From Rathayibacter oskolensis (GTDB lineage Bacteria; Actinomycetota; Actinomycetes; Actinomycetales; Microbacteriaceae), in assembly GCF_900177245.1 (NCBI RefSeq), contig NZ_FXBM01000002.1, positions 868,001-932,000 on the forward strand: 64,000 nucleotides of DNA, given 5' to 3'. Position numbers and translations under genes: made by a program. Below are positions 19,153 through 28,574 of this stretch, piece after piece (positions within the stretch are counted from its first letter, which is position 1; the number at the start of each line of letters is the position of its first letter). The notes beneath the pieces were generated by a model that did not search any database, was not told where the DNA came from, and saw nothing but the letters and a program-made list of their open reading frames with translations.

Positions 19153-20358
19153 ATGCCCGATCACGCGACGCGCGGCAACAACCTCGACCGGGTCAGGCGT
19201 CACAATCTCGCCGCGATCCTCCGTCTCGTGCACCGCGGGGGCCCGCGCTCCCGCTCGCAGCTGACCCGGGCCACGGGGCTGAACCGCTCGACGATCGCCG
19301 CCCTCGTCGGCGAGCTCGTCGAGCTCGGCATCGTCCGCGAGCGCGAGCCCGACACCCTCAACCAGGTCGGGCGGCCGAGCCCGATCGTCGAGGTGGATCC
19401 GCGAGTGGTGGCGATCGCGGTCAACCCCGAGATCGACGCCGTGACCGTCGCGGTCGTCGGCTTCGACGCGGAGGTGCGCCGCCGCATCCGCCGCGCCGCC
19501 TCCGTCCCGAGCGCCGAGTCCGCCGCCCGCCTCGCGGCCGACGCCGTGGCCGAGCTGCTGGCCGAGCTGCCGGAGGACGCGCGGACGGTCGGCATCGGCG
19601 TCGCCGTGCCGGGCCTCGTCCGCGACGCCGACGGGCTGGTGCGCGTCGGCCCTCACCTCGGCTGGGTCGACGAGCCCTTCTCGCGGATGCTCGCCGAGGC
19701 GACGGGGCTCCCCGTACTGTCGGCGAACGACGCCAACCTCGGCGCGCTCGCCGAGAGCGTCCTCGGGGCGGGACGCGACGTCTCGCACCTCATCTACCTC
19801 AACGGCGGGGCGAGCGGCGTCGGCGCCGGCGTGATCGTCGGAGGCGCACCGCTGCACGGCATCGACGGCTACGCGGGCGAGATCGGCCACACCCTCGTCA
19901 ACAGCGCGGGCATCGACTGCCACTGCGGCGCCGTCGGCTGCCTCGAGACCGAGGTCGGCCGCGCCGAGCTGCTGACGGTGCTGGGTCTGGCGGAGAGCGA
20001 GCGGCTCGAGGAGGCGCTCGCGACGTCCGAGGACCCGGCCGTGCGCGCCGAGGTCGAGCGGCAGCTGGGGCACCTCGCCGTGGCGCTGCGGAACGTCATC
20101 AACATCTTCAACCCGCAGCTGGTGGTGCTCGGCGGCTTCCTGGGGGCGCTCGTCGGCGTGGCTCCGGGATTCCTCGAGCAGCGCCTGGCGCGCGGCGGTC
20201 CGTTCCGCGTGGCGCTCGACTCGGTGCGCATCGCACGCACCGAGCTCGGCGGCGAGCTCCTGATGCTCGGCGCGGCTGAGCTCGCCTTCGAGCACCTCCT
20301 CGCCGATCCGCTGACCACGCTTCTCCACCCGGCCGGCGGGTCCCAGCCCGCCGCCTGA
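19153..20358 (+). CDS. ROK-family transcriptional regulator (XylR-like)
   Basis: A 401-residue ROK repressor. An N-terminal winged HTH (NLAAILRLVHRGGPRSRSQL... GLNRSTIAALVGELVELG, about residues 18-66) is fused to a sugar-kinase-like domain with a DANLGALAES block and the zinc-binding CHCGAVGCLE motif. An ATG start with GCAGAGGAG upstream is chosen; the HTH begins right after it. It lies just behind the xyloside operon terminator with its own TAGGCT -10-like box. A ROK-type palindrome in the xylA promoter makes xylose-responsive control of xylAB plausible; this is inference. Confidence 0.92.
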   Translation: MPDHATRGNNLDRVRRHNLAAILRLVHRGGPRSRSQLTRATGLNRSTIAALVGELVELGIVREREPDTLNQVGRPSPIVEVDPRVVAIAVNPEIDAVTVAVVGFDAEVRRRIRRAASVPSAESAARLAADAVAELLAELPEDARTVGIGVAVPGLVRDADGLVRVGPHLGWVDEPFSRMLAEATGLPVLSANDANLGALAESVLGAGRDVSHLIYLNGGASGVGAGVIVGGAPLHGIDGYAGEIGHTLVNSAGIDCHCGAVGCLETEVGRAELLTVLGLAESERLEEALATSEDPAVRAEVERQLGHLAVALRNVINIFNPQLVVLGGFLGALVGVAPGFLEQRLARGGPFRVALDSVRIARTELGGELLMLGAAELAFEHLLADPLTTLLHPAGGSQPAA

Positions 20359-20522
20359 CCGCCGGGCGATTCCGTTCCCCGGCGCGGTGTGGTCGAATGG
20401 ATTCGATCGAGAGGGAATACCGCGACGCCCGACGCGCTTCCCCTCTAGGGCTGCGGGCGATCCGAGGGTCCACCGCGCCCGTTCTCACCGCTCCCGCACT
20501 GCGTCCGCGCAGGAAGGCCCCC

Positions 20523-21779
20523 GTGACCACTCTCTCCTCGCCTCCCACCGACTCCCTGCCCCGGCACCCGGGCGACGCGCTCTCGAACCGCCAGCGCCTC
20601 GTCTACGTCATCGTCCTCGGGGCGCTGACGGCTCTCGGGCCGTTCACGATCGACCTCTACCTCCCCGCGTTCCCCGCTCTGCAGAGCGAGCTGAACGTGA
20701 CGGAGGCGGCGGTGCAGCTCACGCTCACCGGCACGACGCTCGGCTTCGCCCTCGGCCAGCTGGTCGTGGGCCCGTGGAGCGATGCCGTCGGCCGGCGGCT
20801 GCCCATCCTGCTGGCGACCTCGCTGCACGTACTCGCCTGCGTCGGCGCGGCGTTCGCTCCCGAGATCGTCTCGCTCGGCGTCTTCCGCTTCCTGATGGGA
20901 GCCGGCGCCGCGGCCGGCGGTGTCGTCGCCATGGCGATGGTCCGCGATCTCTTCGGCGGCCGCCCCCTGGTCAAGATGCTCTCGCGCCTCGCGCTGGTGT
21001 CGGGGCTCGCGCCCGTCCTCGCCCCGGTGATCGGCTCGCAGCTCCTGCTGGTGGTCGACTGGCGCGGCATCTTCGTCTTCCTCGCGGTCTACGGGCTCCT
21101 CGTGATGACCGCGGTCGCCCTGCTGGTCGTCGAGACGCGCCCCCGCGCCGCCCGTCACGAGCGCGACAGCCGCTCCCTCGTGCAGCGCTACCGCGCCGTG
21201 CTGAGCGATCGCGTGTTCCTCGGTGTCGCGGTCATCGGTGGCATGACCTTCGCCGGTCTGTTCACCTACCTCTCCAGCTCGGCGTTCCTCTTCCAGGGGC
21301 TCTACGGCTTCGACGCTCAGCAGTACGGACTGCTCTTCGCGGTCAACTCCCTCGGAGTCGTCACGGGTGTCCAGGCGGCCTCCTACCTGAGCCGGCGGAT
21401 CGGGCCGCAGTGGATCCTCGCGATCACGACCGTCTCGCTCCTGGTCACCTCGGGTCTGATCGCGCTCTTCGACGTCCTCGACTTCGGTCTCTGGGGCACG
21501 CTGATCCCGCTCTGGCTGTTCATCGCCTCCTGCGGCTTCACCTTCCCCTGCGTGCAGGTGCTCGGGCTCGTCAACCACGGCAGGGAGGCGGGGACGGCCG
21601 CGTCGCTGCTCGGCGCCGTGAACTTCGGCACGGCCGGTCTGCTCTCGCCGATCTCGGGCATCTTCGGCGCGGAGTCGGCCGTGCCGATGGCCGCGGTGAT
21701 GATGTGCACCGCCGCGGTGTCGATCCTGGCGCTGTGGCTGATCGTGCGACCGCGCACGGTTCCGGCCCTGCAGGACTGA
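20523..21779 (+). CDS. MFS drug/metabolite efflux transporter (Bcr/CflA type)
   Basis: A 418-residue, 12-helix major facilitator with the Bcr/CflA opening LTALGPFTIDLYLPAFPAL in helix 1, motif A-like GPWSDAVGRRLPIL and RFLMGAGAAAGGVVAMAMVRDLF in helix 4-5. It probably exports hydrophobic compounds by proton antiport; the substrate is unknown. The GTG at 20523 is preferred because AGGAAGG lies just upstream and the product then starts with a short cytoplasmic tail. An in-frame ATG at 20397 would add 42 arginine-rich residues without a clear ribosome site. Unlinked in function to its neighbours. Confidence 0.9.
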   Translation: MTTLSSPPTDSLPRHPGDALSNRQRLVYVIVLGALTALGPFTIDLYLPAFPALQSELNVTEAAVQLTLTGTTLGFALGQLVVGPWSDAVGRRLPILLATSLHVLACVGAAFAPEIVSLGVFRFLMGAGAAAGGVVAMAMVRDLFGGRPLVKMLSRLALVSGLAPVLAPVIGSQLLLVVDWRGIFVFLAVYGLLVMTAVALLVVETRPRAARHERDSRSLVQRYRAVLSDRVFLGVAVIGGMTFAGLFTYLSSSAFLFQGLYGFDAQQYGLLFAVNSLGVVTGVQAASYLSRRIGPQWILAITTVSLLVTSGLIALFDVLDFGLWGTLIPLWLFIASCGFTFPCVQVLGLVNHGREAGTAASLLGAVNFGTAGLLSPISGIFGAESAVPMAAVMMCTAAVSILALWLIVRPRTVPALQD

Positions 21780-21865
21780 CCGCCGGCCGGTCGACCTCCG
21801 GCCGGTGGGACGCCTCCGGCTCGTCGGATCTCGAGTCCGGCGCATCTCTCGGCTCGTGAAGCGCC

Positions 21866-21904
21866 GTTCGGCTCGCAGGATCTCCGTGCTCCTGCGAGCC
21901 GAAC
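21866..21904 (+). terminator. Very stable hairpin downstream of the MFS gene
   Basis: GTTCGGCTCGCAGGA and TCCTGCGAGCCGAAC are perfect 15-bp arms around a 9-nt loop. It lies 87 bp after the MFS stop and 82 bp before the PAP2 gene. Most likely a terminator; the arm length is unusual. Confidence 0.6.
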
Positions 21905-21985
21905 GTGATTCCGCGAGGGGGTAGTCGCTCCGGACGCGCCCGCAAGCCCCCGCGGCTGAACATCGCGTGACGGCATCATGTCCGG

Positions 21986-22771
21986 ATGGAATCGCGCAAC
22001 GACCCGCCGTCGACCGACCCCGGCACCGCCCGCCCCGACGCCGTGCAGCGCGAGCGGATCGGCGAGCGCGCCCCCTCCGCCGACGTCGTCTCGTCGAGGC
22101 TCCTCACCCGCGAGGCGGCTCGCCGGGTCTCACGGCGCTGGCCGCTGATCTCGGCCTCGATCGCCCTGCTCGTCACCGTCGTCCTGGCCGTGATCATCGC
22201 GTTCCGCCCCACCTCGGCGTTCTCGTTCGACGTCGAGTGGATGGACGAGGTCGTCGAGCACCGCTCGAGCTTCTGGGACATCCCCGCCCTCGTGATGAAC
22301 ACCGTGGGGGCGGGCATCACCGGCACGGCCGTCATCCCGCTGGGCATCGTCGCCGTCCTGCTCCTGTTCCGGAGGCGGTGGGCCGCGCTCTACTACACGG
22401 TCGCCGCGCTCGCGAGCGTGGGTCTCACGCAGCTCGTCAAGGAGCTTGTCGGCCGCGCCCGCCCCGAGGACATGCTGGTGACCAGCGACTACGGCTCGTT
22501 CCCCTCCGGTCACACCGCGAACGCGGCGACGACGGCGATGGTGCTCGCGCTGATCTTCCCGCTGCTGTGGGTCTGGATCGCGGGCTTCCTCTACTCGATC
22601 GCGATGATGGCGAGCCGCACCTACCTCGGCGCGCACTGGCTGACCGACACCATCGGCGGGCTGCTGCTCGGCATCGGAGTGGCCCTCGTCGTCTGGGCAC
22701 CGCTCGCCGGCCGCCTGCGCTCCGAGTCCGAGCTCCCGCATCCGCCGATCTGGGTGCGCGCCGATCGGTGA
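21986..22771 (+). CDS. PAP2-family membrane phosphatase
   Basis: A 261-residue membrane phosphatase of the type-2 phosphatidic acid phosphatase family. It has an arginine-rich cytoplasmic N-terminus and about five membrane helices. The three active-site motifs are present: KELVGRARP (from K152), PSGHT (H176) and SRTYLGAHWLTD (S210-H217). Likely substrates are lipid phosphates such as phosphatidate or undecaprenyl diphosphate; sequence alone does not decide. The ATG start has a CATCAT hexamer 6 nt upstream, a possible leaderless promoter. It converges with the metF-like gene. Confidence 0.92.
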   Translation: MESRNDPPSTDPGTARPDAVQRERIGERAPSADVVSSRLLTREAARRVSRRWPLISASIALLVTVVLAVIIAFRPTSAFSFDVEWMDEVVEHRSSFWDIPALVMNTVGAGITGTAVIPLGIVAVLLLFRRRWAALYYTVAALASVGLTQLVKELVGRARPEDMLVTSDYGSFPSGHTANAATTAMVLALIFPLLWVWIAGFLYSIAMMASRTYLGAHWLTDTIGGLLLGIGVALVVWAPLAGRLRSESELPHPPIWVRADR

Positions 22772-22807
22772 GCTCTCCGCGCTCCGGCCCCTGTCGTCGC
22801 GCCCGGG

Positions 22808-22847
22808 CCTGCTGATCGAGCAGCCCGTGCAGCGGGCGTCTCGAGAT
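22808..22847 (+). repeat. Copy A of a 40-bp intergenic repeat
   Basis: It begins CCTGCTGATCGAG and ends GCAGCGGGCGTCTCGAGAT. It shares most positions with copy B at 30549-30588. GCCCG-TGCAG-CGGGC forms an internal hairpin. It lies between convergent genes and could act as a terminator. Confidence 0.55.
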
Positions 22848-22872
22848 GTCCCAGCGTCCGCGGACGAGGCCG

Positions 22873-23652
22873 TCAGCTCCCGAACGCGTCCAGGCCGTCG
22901 AGCTCGTTGAAGGTGTAGACGTGCAGGCCGTGCAGCCTGTCGCCGGCCGCCGCCTCGAGGCGGCGGACGAAAGCGGTCGGATCGAAACGGCGCCCGCGGA
23001 GCAGTCCGCCGGCCACCGAGGAGTTGCGCGAGAGGAACCCGAGAGACGCGCCGACGCCGATCCGGGCTCCGAGGGTCAGCAGGCGAGTGCGTTCGACCGG
23101 CCCCGGCACTCCGGCCCACACCGGCGCGGCGATGCCCTGCGGGCGGAGTCCCTCGGCGTAGCGCACGACCGCGTCGACGTCGAAGCACATCTGCGTGACG
23201 ATGCCCCGGATGAAGGGCGCGCGCTCGCGCAGGTGCCGCGCGATGCTCTCGTCCGACAGGTGCGGGTGCCCCTCGGGGTACCCCGCGATGTCGAGGGCGA
23301 GCCCGGGAGAGATCTCGACGGCGTCGCGGATCAGCTCGAGGCTCGTGGAGTAGGAGCCGGCGGCGTTCTTCGCGTCTCCCGAGACGACGAACGCCTCGTC
23401 GACGCCGGCCTCCCGCAGCCGTCCGAGGATCCGCTCGAGCTCGGAGCGCCCGGAGACGTTCCGGGCCGCGAGGTGCGGCACGACCCCGAAACCGCGCGCG
23501 GCGAGCTCGAGCGCGGTGTCGACGGTCCGCTCCGTCCCGTGCTGGGGGAGGCTCGTGATGGTGAGGGTGACGCCGGCGGGATCGGGGAACGCGCGCTCGG
23601 CCCGCTCGGCGATGTCGTCCGACGGGATGATCTCGAACCGCACCCTGCTCAC
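22873..23652 (-). CDS. Methylenetetrahydrofolate reductase family protein
   Basis: A 259-residue TIM-barrel protein of the MTHFR family, which reduces 5,10-methylene-THF to 5-methyl-THF for methionine synthesis. Visible features are FEIIPSDD at the start, the TLTITSLPQHG segment, AARNVSGRSELERIL (equivalent to the family's HLT/R-rich block), VSGDAKNAAGS and IVTQMCFDVDAVVRY. It is shorter than E. coli MetF (about 296) and lacks its classic N-terminal block. It is closer to the divergent actinobacterial proteins, so family membership is firm but the exact reaction less so. The GTG start has a poor ribosome site. Confidence 0.8.
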   Translation of the reverse strand: MSRVRFEIIPSDDIAERAERAFPDPAGVTLTITSLPQHGTERTVDTALELAARGFGVVPHLAARNVSGRSELERILGRLREAGVDEAFVVSGDAKNAAGSYSTSLELIRDAVEISPGLALDIAGYPEGHPHLSDESIARHLRERAPFIRGIVTQMCFDVDAVVRYAEGLRPQGIAAPVWAGVPGPVERTRLLTLGARIGVGASLGFLSRNSSVAGGLLRGRRFDPTAFVRRLEAAAGDRLHGLHVYTFNELDGLDAFGS

Positions 23653-23738
23653 CGTGCCAGCCTGCCACGCGGTCCCGGTGTCGGAGGCTCCCCCTAGCCT
23701 GGAGGCGGTCGTCGCCCGACGGCACCGGAGGGAGCCCC

Positions 23739-26700
23739 ATGTACCTCGACGGCGACCGCATCGTCACGAGCCCCACCGATCTGTCGAACTGGGCGGCGTG
23801 CGAGTGGGCGGTGCTGCGGCGGCTCGACACCGCCCTGGGCCGCGCCCCCGCCCTCGTGGTGGCCGAGGACGACATGCTCGTGCGCACCGCCCGCCTCGGC
23901 GACGAGCACGAGCACCGCTTCCTCGCAGAGCTCAAGCAGTCGCACGAGGTCGTCGAGTTCGAGCGGCCGGAGCGCGCCGACTACCCGGCAGCGGCCGAGG
24001 CCGCCGTCGAGGCGATGCGGGCCGGTGCCGATGTGCTCTACCAGGCCACCTTCTTCGACGGGAGCTTCATCGGCTTCTCCGACTTCCTCCTCCGCACGCC
24101 TGACGGCGCCTACGAGGTCTACGACACCAAGCTCGCGCGCCACGCGAAGATCCCCGCGCTCCTGCAGCTCGCCGCCTACGCGGAGCAGATCGAGGCGCGG
24201 GGCATCCGCGTCGGCGCGCAGGTGCACCTCGTCCTCGGCGACGGCTCGGTCACGAGCCACGACCTCGCGACGATCGCTCCGGTGCAGCGCGTGCAACGGG
24301 CGCGCCTCCGCTCCGTGCTCGAGGAGCGGCTCGCCGCCGTCGAGCCCCTCGCCTGGGGTGATCCGCGCTACGCGGCGTGCGGGCGCTGCCCGGTCTGCGC
24401 TCCCGAGGTGCAGGCGCACCGCGATCCGATCCTGGTCGCCGGGATGCGACTGGATCAGCGCGCGAAGCTCGCGGCCGCGGGGATCACCAGCATCGACTCC
24501 CTCGCGGCGAGCACCGGTGCCGTCACGGGGATCAGCGCGGGCACCCTCGAGACCCTCCGCGATCAGGCGAGGCTGCAGCTCGAGTCCGAGGCCTCGCTCG
24601 GCCGGCCGCCGGTCGTGGAGGTGCTCGATCCCTCCGTGCTCGCGGCGCTGCCCGCCCCCGACCCGGGCGACCTCTTCTTCGACTTCGAGGGCGATCCCCT
24701 CCACACCGAGGACGACCGCCAGTGGGGGCTGGACTACCTCTTCGGCATGGTCGACGTCGACGAGCGGTTCACGGCCTTCTGGGCGCACGATCTCGCCGCC
24801 GAGCGCCGGGCCCTCCTCGACTTCCTGGCGCACCTGCGCGAGCGTCGCGCCCTCCACCCGCGCCTGCACGTCTACCACTACGCCTCCTACGAGCGCACGC
24901 ACCTGCTCTCGCTGGCCCAGCGGCACGGGGTCGGCGAGGAGGAGGTCGACGGCCTCCTGCGCGACGGCGTCCTCGTCGATCTCTACCCGGTGGTCCGACG
25001 CGCGCTGCGGGTGGGCTCGCCGAGCTACTCCATCAAGAAGCTCGAGCCGCTCTACATGGGAGACGAGGCGCGCGACACGGCGGGGGTGACGAACGCCGCC
25101 GACAGCATCACCGCCTACGTCGAGGCCGTGGCCCTGCTCGCGGGACCCGATCCCGCGGAGGGGCGGCGCAGGCTCGAGCTGATCGCCGAGTACAACGCCT
25201 ACGACTGCCGCTCGACGCTGCGGCTGCGCGACTGGCTGCTCTCGCTCGCGCCGGCCCGCGACGAGCTGCCACCGCTCGTCGAGGTCGACCTGCCTGTCGC
25301 CCGCGAGCCCGACCCGGTCGCGGTCGCCCTGCTCGCGCAGGTCGAGGGCGTCGAGCCGCGCGAGCGGACGCCCGACCAGACGGCCCTCGCCCTCGCGGCC
25401 GCCGCGATCGACTACCACCGCCGCGAGGCGAAGACCTTCTGGCAGGAGCACTTCGACCGCCTCCGCCAGCCGCTCGACGACTGGGCCGACACGCGCGACG
25501 TCGTCGTCGTCGACCGCGCCGAGGTGGTCCGCGACTGGTCCACCGCACCCCGGGCGCGCACCCTGTCCCGCGAGCTGCGCCTGTTCGGGCGGCTAGCTCC
25601 CGGCAGCCGGCTCAGCGCCGGCTCGAAGCCGTTCCTCGTCTACGAGGCGCCCGCACCTCCCGGAGCGCCCTCGCCCGGCCCCGGCCTCCGCGGCGCTTCC
25701 GACCGCAGCGAGATCCTCGCGATCCACGACGAGGGCGAGCGCGTCGTGCTCCTGCTCAAGGAGGCGGTCCGGTCGGGCGAGGATCCGCACGACGACGTCC
25801 CCCTCGCGCTCGCTCCCGCGCCGCCTCCCCGGGCGACTCCCCAGCCCGAGGCGATCGCCGAGTGGGGCGGGCACGTGCTCGACGCCCTGCCGGCGCTCCT
25901 GCCCGACCCTGCCCTCGACGTCCTGCGCCGCAGGCCGCCGTCCCGCGTCGTCCCCGTGCGCGACGACGACGTGATCGGCGCCGTCATCGCCTCCCTCCTG
26001 TCGATCGATCGTGCGACCCTCGCGGTCCAGGGGCCGCCGGGGACGGGCAAGACCTACCTCGGTTCGCACGTGATCGCGCGGCTGGTGCGCGAGCACGGCT
26101 GGCGGGTCGGCGTCGTCGGCCAGTCCCACTCCGTGGTCGAGAACGTGCTGACGGCCGTGGTCGGCAGGGGAGTCGATCCCGAGCGGGTGGTCAAGGTGCC
26201 CAAGGCCGGCACGGGCCAGGAGGCGCTCGCCGCGGCGGCCTGGACCGCGGTCAAGAACGGAGCCGCGCTCGCGTCCGTCCTCGCCTCCGAGGGGGGCTGC
26301 GTCGTCGGAGGCACCGCCTGGACCTTTGCGAACGACTCCGCCGTCCCGCGCCGCTCGCTCCAGCTGCTCGTCATCGACGAGGCGGGGCAGTTCTCGCTCG
26401 CGCCCACCATCGCCTCGTCGATCGCGGCCGAGCGCCTGCTGCTGCTCGGCGACCCGCAGCAGCTGCCGCAGGTGAGCCAGGGCTCGCACCCCGAGCCGGT
26501 CGACGAGTCGGCGCTGGGCTGGATCGCCGACGGTCACGACGTGCTCCCGCCCGCCTACGGCTACTTCCTGCGCGAGACCCATCGGATGCATCCGGCCCTC
26601 ACCGAGGCCGTGTCCGAGCTCTCGTACGAGGGCGCGCTGACGTCGCGGGCGCCGGCGGAGCGCCTCCTCGAGGGCCTGGCGCCCGGCCTGCACTCGGCGC

Positions 26701-27179
26701 CCGTCGTGCACCACGGCGACACCACCTCGTCGCCCGACGAGGCGCGCCGCGTGGTCGAGATCGCCCTGTCGATGATCGGCCGCACCTGGAGCGACGAGCA
26801 CGGCGAGCGGAGGCTGACCGCCGCCGACGTCATCGTCGTCGCCCCCTACAACGCGCAGGGCGGCCTCCTCCGCGAGGCGCTCGACGCCGCGGGCCTGCGC
26901 GAGACGGCCGTCGGCACCGTCGATCTGTTCCAGGGGAGGGAGGCGGTCGTCGCGATCGTCTCGCTCGCCGCGTCGTCGGGAGCCGACGTCCCCCGGGGCC
27001 TCGAGTTCCTGCTGATGCCCAATCGCCTCAACGTCGCGATCTCTCGGGCCCAGTGGGCGGCCTACCTGGTGCACTCGCCGGCGCTCGCCGCCTCGCCTCC
27101 GACCTCGCTCACCGCCCTCGAGCGCCTGTCCCGGTTCATCCGGCTCCTCGAGCGCGCCGCCGAGAACGCCGAGGAATGA
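23739..27179 (+). CDS. TM0106-family RecB-like nuclease / RNase H-fold / SF1 helicase
   Basis: A 1146-residue three-part protein. Residues 1-225 form a Cas4/AddB-like RecB nuclease with YEVYDTKLA and LLQLAAYAEQ, and cysteines C21, C214, C217 and C220 placed as for an Fe-S cluster. Residues about 300-510 form an RNase H-like exonuclease-type domain starting DLFFDFEGDP and ending YNAYDCRSTLRLRDWL. Residues about 730-1146 are an Upf1/Dna2-like SF1 helicase: Walker A GPPGTGKT (765-772), Walker B VIDEA (D880, E881), LGDPQQLPQ, and a C-terminal DLFQGREAVVAIVS and NRLNVAISRAQ. It should process nucleic acid ends; the biological role is unproven. The ATG has GGAGGGAG and a TAGCCT -10 (23695-23700). 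Confidence 0.88.
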   Translation: MYLDGDRIVTSPTDLSNWAACEWAVLRRLDTALGRAPALVVAEDDMLVRTARLGDEHEHRFLAELKQSHEVVEFERPERADYPAAAEAAVEAMRAGADVLYQATFFDGSFIGFSDFLLRTPDGAYEVYDTKLARHAKIPALLQLAAYAEQIEARGIRVGAQVHLVLGDGSVTSHDLATIAPVQRVQRARLRSVLEERLAAVEPLAWGDPRYAACGRCPVCAPEVQAHRDPILVAGMRLDQRAKLAAAGITSIDSLAASTGAVTGISAGTLETLRDQARLQLESEASLGRPPVVEVLDPSVLAALPAPDPGDLFFDFEGDPLHTEDDRQWGLDYLFGMVDVDERFTAFWAHDLAAERRALLDFLAHLRERRALHPRLHVYHYASYERTHLLSLAQRHGVGEEEVDGLLRDGVLVDLYPVVRRALRVGSPSYSIKKLEPLYMGDEARDTAGVTNAADSITAYVEAVALLAGPDPAEGRRRLELIAEYNAYDCRSTLRLRDWLLSLAPARDELPPLVEVDLPVAREPDPVAVALLAQVEGVEPRERTPDQTALALAAAAIDYHRREAKTFWQEHFDRLRQPLDDWADTRDVVVVDRAEVVRDWSTAPRARTLSRELRLFGRLAPGSRLSAGSKPFLVYEAPAPPGAPSPGPGLRGASDRSEILAIHDEGERVVLLLKEAVRSGEDPHDDVPLALAPAPPPRATPQPEAIAEWGGHVLDALPALLPDPALDVLRRRPPSRVVPVRDDDVIGAVIASLLSIDRATLAVQGPPGTGKTYLGSHVIARLVREHGWRVGVVGQSHSVVENVLTAVVGRGVDPERVVKVPKAGTGQEALAAAAWTAVKNGAALASVLASEGGCVVGGTAWTFANDSAVPRRSLQLLVIDEAGQFSLAPTIASSIAAERLLLLGDPQQLPQVSQGSHPEPVDESALGWIADGHDVLPPAYGYFLRETHRMHPALTEAVSELSYEGALTSRAPAERLLEGLAPGLHSAPVVHHGDTTSSPDEARRVVEIALSMIGRTWSDEHGERRLTAADVIVVAPYNAQGGLLREALDAAGLRETAVGTVDLFQGREAVVAIVSLAASSGADVPRGLEFLLMPNRLNVAISRAQWAAYLVHSPALAASPPTSLTALERLSRFIRLLERAAENAEE

Positions 27180-27255
27180 CGGAATCAGTGGTCATCGGCG
27201 CACTTCTCCTCCCTTCTGCCCCGTTCGCGTGCTTCTCCGCATCTGAATCCGTCGC

Positions 27256-27261
27256 TACGGT
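27256..27261 (+). promoter_or_regulatory. -10 box, probable leaderless start
   Basis: TACGGT ends 6 nt before the ATG at 27268; no ribosome-binding site is present. Confidence 0.45.
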
Positions 27262-27267
27262 AGGGGG

Positions 27268-28536
27268 ATGAGAATCCTCCTGGTCGGCGCCGGCGGCGTC
27301 GGCGACGCCATCGCCAAGATCGCCGCCCGCCGCAGCTTCTTCGAGCAGATCATCGTCTGCGACTACGAGCTCGAGCGGGCGGAGCGCACGGTCGCGTGGA
27401 TCGCCGAGCGGCACGGCCTCGAGGGCGTCGAGAACCGCTTCGTCGCCGCCAGGATCGACGCGTCCGACGCCGAGAGCGTCGAGACCGTCGCCCGAGCGCA
27501 CCGGGCGACCCACGTGATGAACGCCGTCGAGCCGAAGTTCGTGCCGACGATCTTCGCCGGCGCGCTCGCCGCGGGCGCCGACTACCTCGACATGGCGATG
27601 AGCCTGTCACGGCCGCACCCCGACGAGCCGCACTCCCTGACCGGCCTCAAGCTGGGCGACGAGCAGTTCGCCACGGCGAACGCATGGGAGTCGGAGGGTC
27701 GCCTCGCGCTGGTCGGCATGGGCGTCGAGCCCGGCCTCTCCGACGTGTTCGCCCGCTACGCCTCCGATCACCTCTTCGACGAGATCGACGAGCTCGGGGT
27801 CCGCGACGGGGCGAACCTCGTGGTCCGCGACGAGAGCGGGGCCGAGATCTTCGCCCCCTCCTTCTCGATCTGGACGACCATCGAGGAGTGCCTGAATCCT
27901 CCGGTGATCTTCGAGAAGGACCGGGGCTGGTACACGACACCGCCCTTCTCCGAGCCCGAGGTGTTCGAGTTCCCCGAGGGGATCGGGCCGGTCGAGTGCG
28001 TCAACGTCGAGCACGAGGAGGTGCTGCTCATGCCGCGCTGGCTCGACGCGAAGCGGGTCACCTTCAAGTACGGACTGGGCGAGGAGTTCATCGGAGTGCT
28101 GCGCACCCTGAACCTCCTCGGTCTGGATCGCACGGAGCCGATCCGCGTGCGCTCGTCGGAGGGGCCCGTCATGGTCGCCCCGCGCGACGTGGTCGCCGCC
28201 GCACTGCCCGACCCGGCCGGCATCGGCCCGCGGATGACCGGCAAGACCTGCGCCGGCCTCTGGGTCAGCGGCACGAAGGACGGCGCGCGTCGCGAGGTGT
28301 ACCTCTACCACGTGAGCGACAACGAGTGGACGATGGCCGAGTACGGCACCCAGTGCGTGGTCTGGCAGACGGCGCTCAACCCCGTCGTCGCCCTCGAGAT
28401 GCTCGCGACCGGTGTCTGGTCGGGCGCCGGGGTCCTCGGCCCCGAGGCGTTCGACGCGGCGCCGTTCCTGGAGCTGATGGCGCGGCCGGTCGCCGAGGGC
28501 GGCTACGGGCAGGCCTGGCACGTCCGCGAAGGCTGA
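27268..28536 (+). CDS. Saccharopine dehydrogenase family protein
   Basis: A 422-residue Rossmann-fold oxidoreductase with an NAD(P)-binding GAGGVGDAIAK at residues 7-17, the family's NAVEPKFVPTIFAGALAAGADYLDMA block and a C-terminal catalytic domain (GMGVEPGLSDVFARY, TGKTCAGLWVSGTKDG). It resembles the bacterial LYS9-like/carboxynorspermidine dehydrogenase group, which forms or splits an amino acid-keto acid adduct. The precise substrate is not decidable, and there is no lysine or polyamine gene beside it. The ATG at 27268 has a TACGGT box 6 nt upstream, so the transcript is probably leaderless. Confidence 0.85.
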   Translation: MRILLVGAGGVGDAIAKIAARRSFFEQIIVCDYELERAERTVAWIAERHGLEGVENRFVAARIDASDAESVETVARAHRATHVMNAVEPKFVPTIFAGALAAGADYLDMAMSLSRPHPDEPHSLTGLKLGDEQFATANAWESEGRLALVGMGVEPGLSDVFARYASDHLFDEIDELGVRDGANLVVRDESGAEIFAPSFSIWTTIEECLNPPVIFEKDRGWYTTPPFSEPEVFEFPEGIGPVECVNVEHEEVLLMPRWLDAKRVTFKYGLGEEFIGVLRTLNLLGLDRTEPIRVRSSEGPVMVAPRDVVAAALPDPAGIGPRMTGKTCAGLWVSGTKDGARREVYLYHVSDNEWTMAEYGTQCVVWQTALNPVVALEMLATGVWSGAGVLGPEAFDAAPFLELMARPVAEGGYGQAWHVREG

Positions 28537-28562
28537 GCGGACGTCGGAGGACCGAGCGCACC

Positions 28563-28568
28563 TAGGCT
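28563..28568 (+). promoter_or_regulatory. -10 box, probable leaderless start
   Basis: TAGGCT ends 6 nt before the ATG at 28575; no ribosome-binding site is present. Confidence 0.45.
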
Positions 28569-28574
28569 CGTTCC

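Noticed and set aside
20397..20522. Longer N-terminus of the MFS transporter from ATG 20397
   Set aside because: The extra residues are basic and unlike transporter tails, while AGGAAGG sits before the GTG at 20523.
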